Shown here in pieces: positions 5,211-8,047 of a stretch of 8,047 bases of DNA (its first letter is position 1; every line of letters begins with the position of its first letter). The DNA lies in contig JAGWPQ010000342.1 of NCBI GenBank assembly GCA_028877045.1, positions 1 to 8,047 of the forward strand, written 5' to 3'. A program made the translations under genes and the position numbers. Under the pieces are notes generated by a model. It was given only the letters and a program-made list of their open reading frames with translations. It ran no database searches and was not told where the DNA came from. The stretch is from Bacteroidota bacterium (GTDB lineage Bacteria > Bacteroidota > Bacteroidia > Chitinophagales > Chitinophagaceae).

Positions 5211-7067
5211 ATGGCAACTGAGTTATTGGCATTTATCAGACCCGTTGCTAAAGAAATATTTGGGCTAATTATCAAGGCAGCTAAATCATCAAAAAAAACA
5301 ATACAAGTAAATGAAAATAATATAGAGGAAGCATTAACTCAGCACCTTAATAAAGTAAATACTTTTTCTTCTGAAATTTCATTCAAAGAGTTAAACAAAC
5401 CGAAATCCCTTTTCTCAATTTATGTGCCATTAGAACTTTCAATACTTCCATTAGAAGCTGATGATTCGAAAAACTATGATAACTCAGAAATGAATCCCTA
5501 TTATATAGGCAAAAATGCTTCAGAAATAATTGAATCCGTTTTTTTAGAGTCGAATAACAATGTCATTTTAAAGGGAGTTCCTGGCGCGGGAAAAACAACA
5601 ACTCTCAAATTTATCTGTCAAAAACTGCTTACGGATAGTGATTTCCTTGGAAAGGATTTAAAGTTTCCAATACTAATTCGTTTTAGAGAAGATGAGATTT
5701 TAAACAACCCAACAATTCCGCTTTTTGAATACATTTTAAATGTTTTTGGCATATTGATCGAGAATTCGATTAGAAATCCGAATCTTATTGAAGCAACAAA
5801 TCAATTAAATCTATTTAAGAAACAAACGGCGATAAAAATTATTAATCAACAATCTCCGTTATTAGTATTAGATGGTATCGATGAAGTATCAAATGAACAG
5901 ATAAAGAGTGCACTATTGAAAAATATAAATGAACTTTCACTAAGTGTAACTAATGCCAGATTCATATTAACTACTCGAAAAGGTGACGATATCTTTAATA
6001 TAGAGAATGCACAAAGTTTTGAACTAGCACCTCTGAATGATAAACAAATAATTGATTTTACAATTAAGTGGCTAAATGAAAAAAAGGCTATCAAATTCTT
6101 AGCCCAACTAAAAGATTCTTCAGTTTATGATGCTGCAAAGCGTCCTCTTACATTATCTCATTTATGTGCCATTTATGAAAAGGAGGGAAAAATTCCAGAG
6201 AAATCAAGATCTATTTATCGAAAGATTGTGAATTTATTAATTCTTGACTGGAATAGTGAAAACCAAATTAATAGGACTTCAAAATTTGTAGGCTTTGAGT
6301 CAGATCGAAAAAAAGAGTTCCTTGAAAATCTGTCATTTGAATTATCAGTTTATTTTAATAAAAATCAGTTTTCTAGTGATGACTTAGAAACATGCTATAG
6401 AAATTTGTATATAAAGTATGATTTGCCAATTTTTCAAATGTCAGAAGTTCTAAATGAAATTCAAGTTCATAATGGTTTAATCACGCAGATTGGAGATGAT
6501 AAATTTGAATTTGCACATAAGTCTTTTCAGGAATATCTAGCAGCAGAATATTTAGTAAAACTTCCTAGATTACCAGAAAATCATTATCTGCTTAAAATAC
6601 CAGCAGAAATGGCTTTAGCAGTCACCCTGTCATCAGAACCTACTGAGTATTTATCTTATTTTATAGATGAGTGTTTACTAAAAGAAAGATGTGAAATTAA
6701 TTTTCTAAAATCTTTTTTCTCGAGAATAAGCATAGAAAAACCCGATTTCATTGAATCAACAAAATTGGGCTTGTCAATACTTAAACTTCAAAACAAATAT
6801 TGTGAAAAGATTATACTTCTTGATAAGACGGCTTCACTTTTAAATGAATCAGATATTCCACTACTGAATAATGTTTTTAATCTTCTATTAAATTTTGACA
6901 ATATAAAACTTTCAGTACAAGCATTAATCAACAACTTAAAAATAAATCTTTATGAAACTAAAATGAATAACAATCTGATTTATACAATTGTTAGTAGAAA
7001 AGCTGCTTTGCCTCACTCTTCATCCAATTTTTTAGTGTCAGAAGAATTTTATTCAATTTTTTTTTAA
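5211..7067 (+). CDS. NACHT-domain NTPase, bacterial NLR-like (candidate anti-phage protein)
   Basis: A 618-aa STAND NTPase. Residues 1-28 form a hydrophobic/amphipathic helix (LLAFIRPVAKEIFGLIIKAA) opening a mostly helical N-terminal region with FSIYVPLEL (68-76). The NACHT core follows: Walker A GVPGAGKTT (122-130), Walker B LLVLDGIDEV (217-226) with the acidic DxxDE typical of NACHT, the arginine-containing FILTTRKGD (251-259), and the RPLTLSHLC helix (311-319). The winged-helix hallmark FEFAHKSFQEYLAAEYLV is at 432-449. Residues 450-618 look helical, with no recognisable nuclease, protease or membrane-pore domain, so the effector is not obvious. Bacterial NACHT proteins include phage-sensing defence proteins; that role here is inferred from the family. 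The start ATG follows a poly-A leader. The gene is clearly more AT-rich than metK (25% GC at 6301-6360 versus 48% at 4561-4620), suggesting horizontal acquisition. It ends in a T9 tract. Confidence 0.9.
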   Translation: MATELLAFIRPVAKEIFGLIIKAAKSSKKTIQVNENNIEEALTQHLNKVNTFSSEISFKELNKPKSLFSIYVPLELSILPLEADDSKNYDNSEMNPYYIGKNASEIIESVFLESNNNVILKGVPGAGKTTTLKFICQKLLTDSDFLGKDLKFPILIRFREDEILNNPTIPLFEYILNVFGILIENSIRNPNLIEATNQLNLFKKQTAIKIINQQSPLLVLDGIDEVSNEQIKSALLKNINELSLSVTNARFILTTRKGDDIFNIENAQSFELAPLNDKQIIDFTIKWLNEKKAIKFLAQLKDSSVYDAAKRPLTLSHLCAIYEKEGKIPEKSRSIYRKIVNLLILDWNSENQINRTSKFVGFESDRKKEFLENLSFELSVYFNKNQFSSDDLETCYRNLYIKYDLPIFQMSEVLNEIQVHNGLITQIGDDKFEFAHKSFQEYLAAEYLVKLPRLPENHYLLKIPAEMALAVTLSSEPTEYLSYFIDECLLKERCEINFLKSFFSRISIEKPDFIESTKLGLSILKLQNKYCEKIILLDKTASLLNESDIPLLNNVFNLLLNFDNIKLSVQALINNLKINLYETKMNNNLIYTIVSRKAALPHSSSNFLVSEEFYSIFF

Positions 7068-7108
7068 GCTAAACTATTCTTGTTAGTGAGAATTTTTGTT
7101 TCTGGCTT

Positions 7109-7140
7109 TTGAGCTATGGATTTTTAATCCATCTGCTCAA
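7109..7140. repeat. Imperfect inverted repeat between NACHT gene and dinD
   Basis: TTGAGC (7109-7114) pairs with GCTCAA (7135-7140), and ATGGAT (7116-7121) pairs with ATCCAT (7127-7132). The loop is TTTTA, and one unpaired T faces CT. The result is a hairpin of about 12 bp lying 41 nt after the NACHT stop. There is no T tract after it, so it is not a classical intrinsic terminator. It could be an attenuating or processing hairpin, or a protein-binding dyad. Confidence 0.6.
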
Positions 7141-7177
7141 TAACATTCATTTAGTAAGTGTAAATTTAAAATTGTTT

Positions 7178-7185
7178 TATGTTTT
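7178..7185 (+). promoter_or_regulatory. Weak candidate -7 element for dinD
   Basis: TATGTTTT lies 24 nt before the dinD ATG and differs from TAnnTTTG only at the last base. No convincing -33 TTG is present at the right distance, so transcription may instead come from the NACHT promoter. I see no LexA-type SOS box in the 141-bp gap. Confidence 0.2.
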
Positions 7186-7208
7186 TATAATTTCAACATC
7201 AAACACAA

Positions 7209-8047
7209 ATGGAAAATAAAATATCAAATCAGAATCAAACTGTTTTCGAGCAAATTAAAAGAGTTGATGAAAACAAAAATGAATTCTGGACTGCAAGGGA
7301 TTTAAGCAAAGTTTTGGAATACTCAGAATACAGGCATTTTAATCCGGTAATTACCCGTGCTAAAGAAGCTTGTAGAAACAGTGGCTATGCGGTTTTAGAC
7401 CATTTCGAGGATATCCTCGAAATGGTCTCTATTGGCTCCGGTGCTGAAAGAAAAATCAATGATATAAAACTATCACGTTATGCCTGTTATTTAATTGTTC
7501 AAAATGCTAATCCAAACAAAGAAATCGTTGCACTTGGTCAAACCTATTTTGCAATACAAACTCGTTTGCAAGAGATAAGACAAATGGACGAATATACTCG
7601 CCTTGCAACAGAAGAAGAAAAGAGGCTGTTTCTGAGAGATGAAATGAAAAAACATAATGTGCAGTTGGCGCAAGCTGCTAAGAAAGCTGGAGTAATTGAA
7701 GCTATAGATTATGCCATTTTTCAAAATCATGGTTATAAGGGTTTATATGGTGGACTTGATGCCAAAGAAATTCACAAACGAAAAAGGCTAAAAAACAACG
7801 AAAATATTTTAGACCATATGGGAAGTACAGAATTGGCTGCAAACCTTTTTCGTGCTACACAAACTGAGGAAAAGTTAAACCGCGAAAATATACAAGGTAA
7901 ACAAAAAGCAAATCAAACTCATTTTGAAGTTGGGCAAAAAGTTAGAAAAACTATTAAAGAATTAGGAGGTACAATGCCAGAAAATTTACCTGTTGCTGAC
8001 AGCATAAAAAAGTTGGATAAAAAAAATGAAACAAAGCATTTAAAAAA
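7209..8047 (+). CDS. dinD: DNA-damage-inducible protein D (DinD) family, open at the right edge
   Basis: The frame from ATG 7209 runs 279 codons with no stop to the window end. E. coli DinD is 274 aa, so only a short C-terminal piece is probably missing. Family hallmarks are VFEQIKRVDENKNEFWTARD (12-31), VLEYSEYRHFNPVITRAKEAC (from 35), DHFEDILEMVSIGSGAER (64-81), LSRYACYLIVQNANPNKEIV (88-107), QTYFAIQTR (111-119) and GYKGLYGGL (175-183), in the Bro-N-like N-terminal domain. The charged C-terminal part includes STELAANLFRATQTEEKL (206-223). In E. coli DinD is SOS-induced and affects RecA filaments; the biochemical role here is carried over from that family. It follows the NACHT gene by 141 bp on the same strand, is similarly AT-rich, and may share its promoter. 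Codons 63-74 contain a perfect 32-bp palindrome. The start is supported by alignment of the conserved FE.I..VDE region shortly after it. Confidence 0.9.
   Translation, partial: MENKISNQNQTVFEQIKRVDENKNEFWTARDLSKVLEYSEYRHFNPVITRAKEACRNSGYAVLDHFEDILEMVSIGSGAERKINDIKLSRYACYLIVQNANPNKEIVALGQTYFAIQTRLQEIRQMDEYTRLATEEEKRLFLRDEMKKHNVQLAQAAKKAGVIEAIDYAIFQNHGYKGLYGGLDAKEIHKRKRLKNNENILDHMGSTELAANLFRATQTEEKLNRENIQGKQKANQTHFEVGQKVRKTIKELGGTMPENLPVADSIKKLDKKNETKHLK
7397..7428. repeat. Perfect 32-bp palindrome within dinD
   Basis: AGACCATTTCGAGGAT (7397-7412) is followed directly by its exact reverse complement (7413-7428), with no spacer. The centre falls between codons 67 (GAT) and 68 (ATC), so both strands read the same ten codons for DHFEDILEMV. 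In mRNA or single-stranded DNA it could form a long hairpin with a small loop. The central GATATC is an EcoRV-type hexamer. Confidence 0.97.

Noticed and set aside
7057..7084. T9 tract at the end of the NACHT gene as a phase-variable or frameshifted C-terminus
   Set aside because: Slippage by one base in either direction meets a stop almost at once (7070-7072 or 7084-7086), so no extended protein is available; the end appears genuine, though a larger deletion cannot be excluded.
7105..7145. A tRNA-Lys gene or 3' tRNA fragment
   Set aside because: Only an anticodon-arm-like hairpin is present; there is no T-arm (GTTCGAATC), D-arm or acceptor stem around it.

Overview
The window looks like a chromosomal segment of a Bacteroidota bacterium, probably from the Chitinophagaceae or a close relative. 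The reasons are the A/T-rich leaders without Shine-Dalgarno sequences, promoter elements of the Bacteroidota type (TTG / TAnnTTTG) before two genes, a free-standing RfaE2-type heptose nucleotidyltransferase, a GT5-only 'glycogen synthase-like' protein and a 417-residue MetK. The lineage is inferred from gene content and style, not from any marker search.

Left part (1-4990), ordinary chromosome. The 3' part of a PLP-dependent class III aminotransferase-fold gene (+) runs tail-to-tail, with no gap, into rfaE2 (-). Upstream of rfaE2, on the same strand, lies a UPF0104/YbhN-type multi-pass membrane protein whose last 24 codons are a 7-bp tandem repeat. The 174-bp gap between these two genes is full of short direct repeats. 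A divergent intergenic region of 229 bp then leads to a 271-aa protein resembling the N-terminal domain of glycogen synthase but with the substrate motifs replaced. metK follows, with its own promoter and a strong intrinsic terminator.

Right part (4991-8047), likely accessory DNA. After the metK terminator there is a short GC-richer patch, and then the sequence becomes clearly more AT-rich. It carries a 618-aa NACHT NTPase of the kind found among bacterial NLR-like anti-phage proteins. A hairpin-containing gap of 141 bp separates it from a DinD-family gene (DNA-damage-inducible protein D), open at the right edge. The two genes share a strand and could be a defence or stress module, but the functional link is inference.

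The most striking unexplained signal is a perfect 32-bp palindrome (16-bp arms, no spacer) inside the dinD reading frame, centred on a codon boundary, so that both strands carry the same codons across it. Other points of interest are the degenerate GT5 protein, the minisatellite-derived protein tail, a 10-bp palindrome overlapping the presumed NACHT promoter, and a hairpin between the NACHT and dinD genes whose core resembles a tRNA-Lys anticodon arm.
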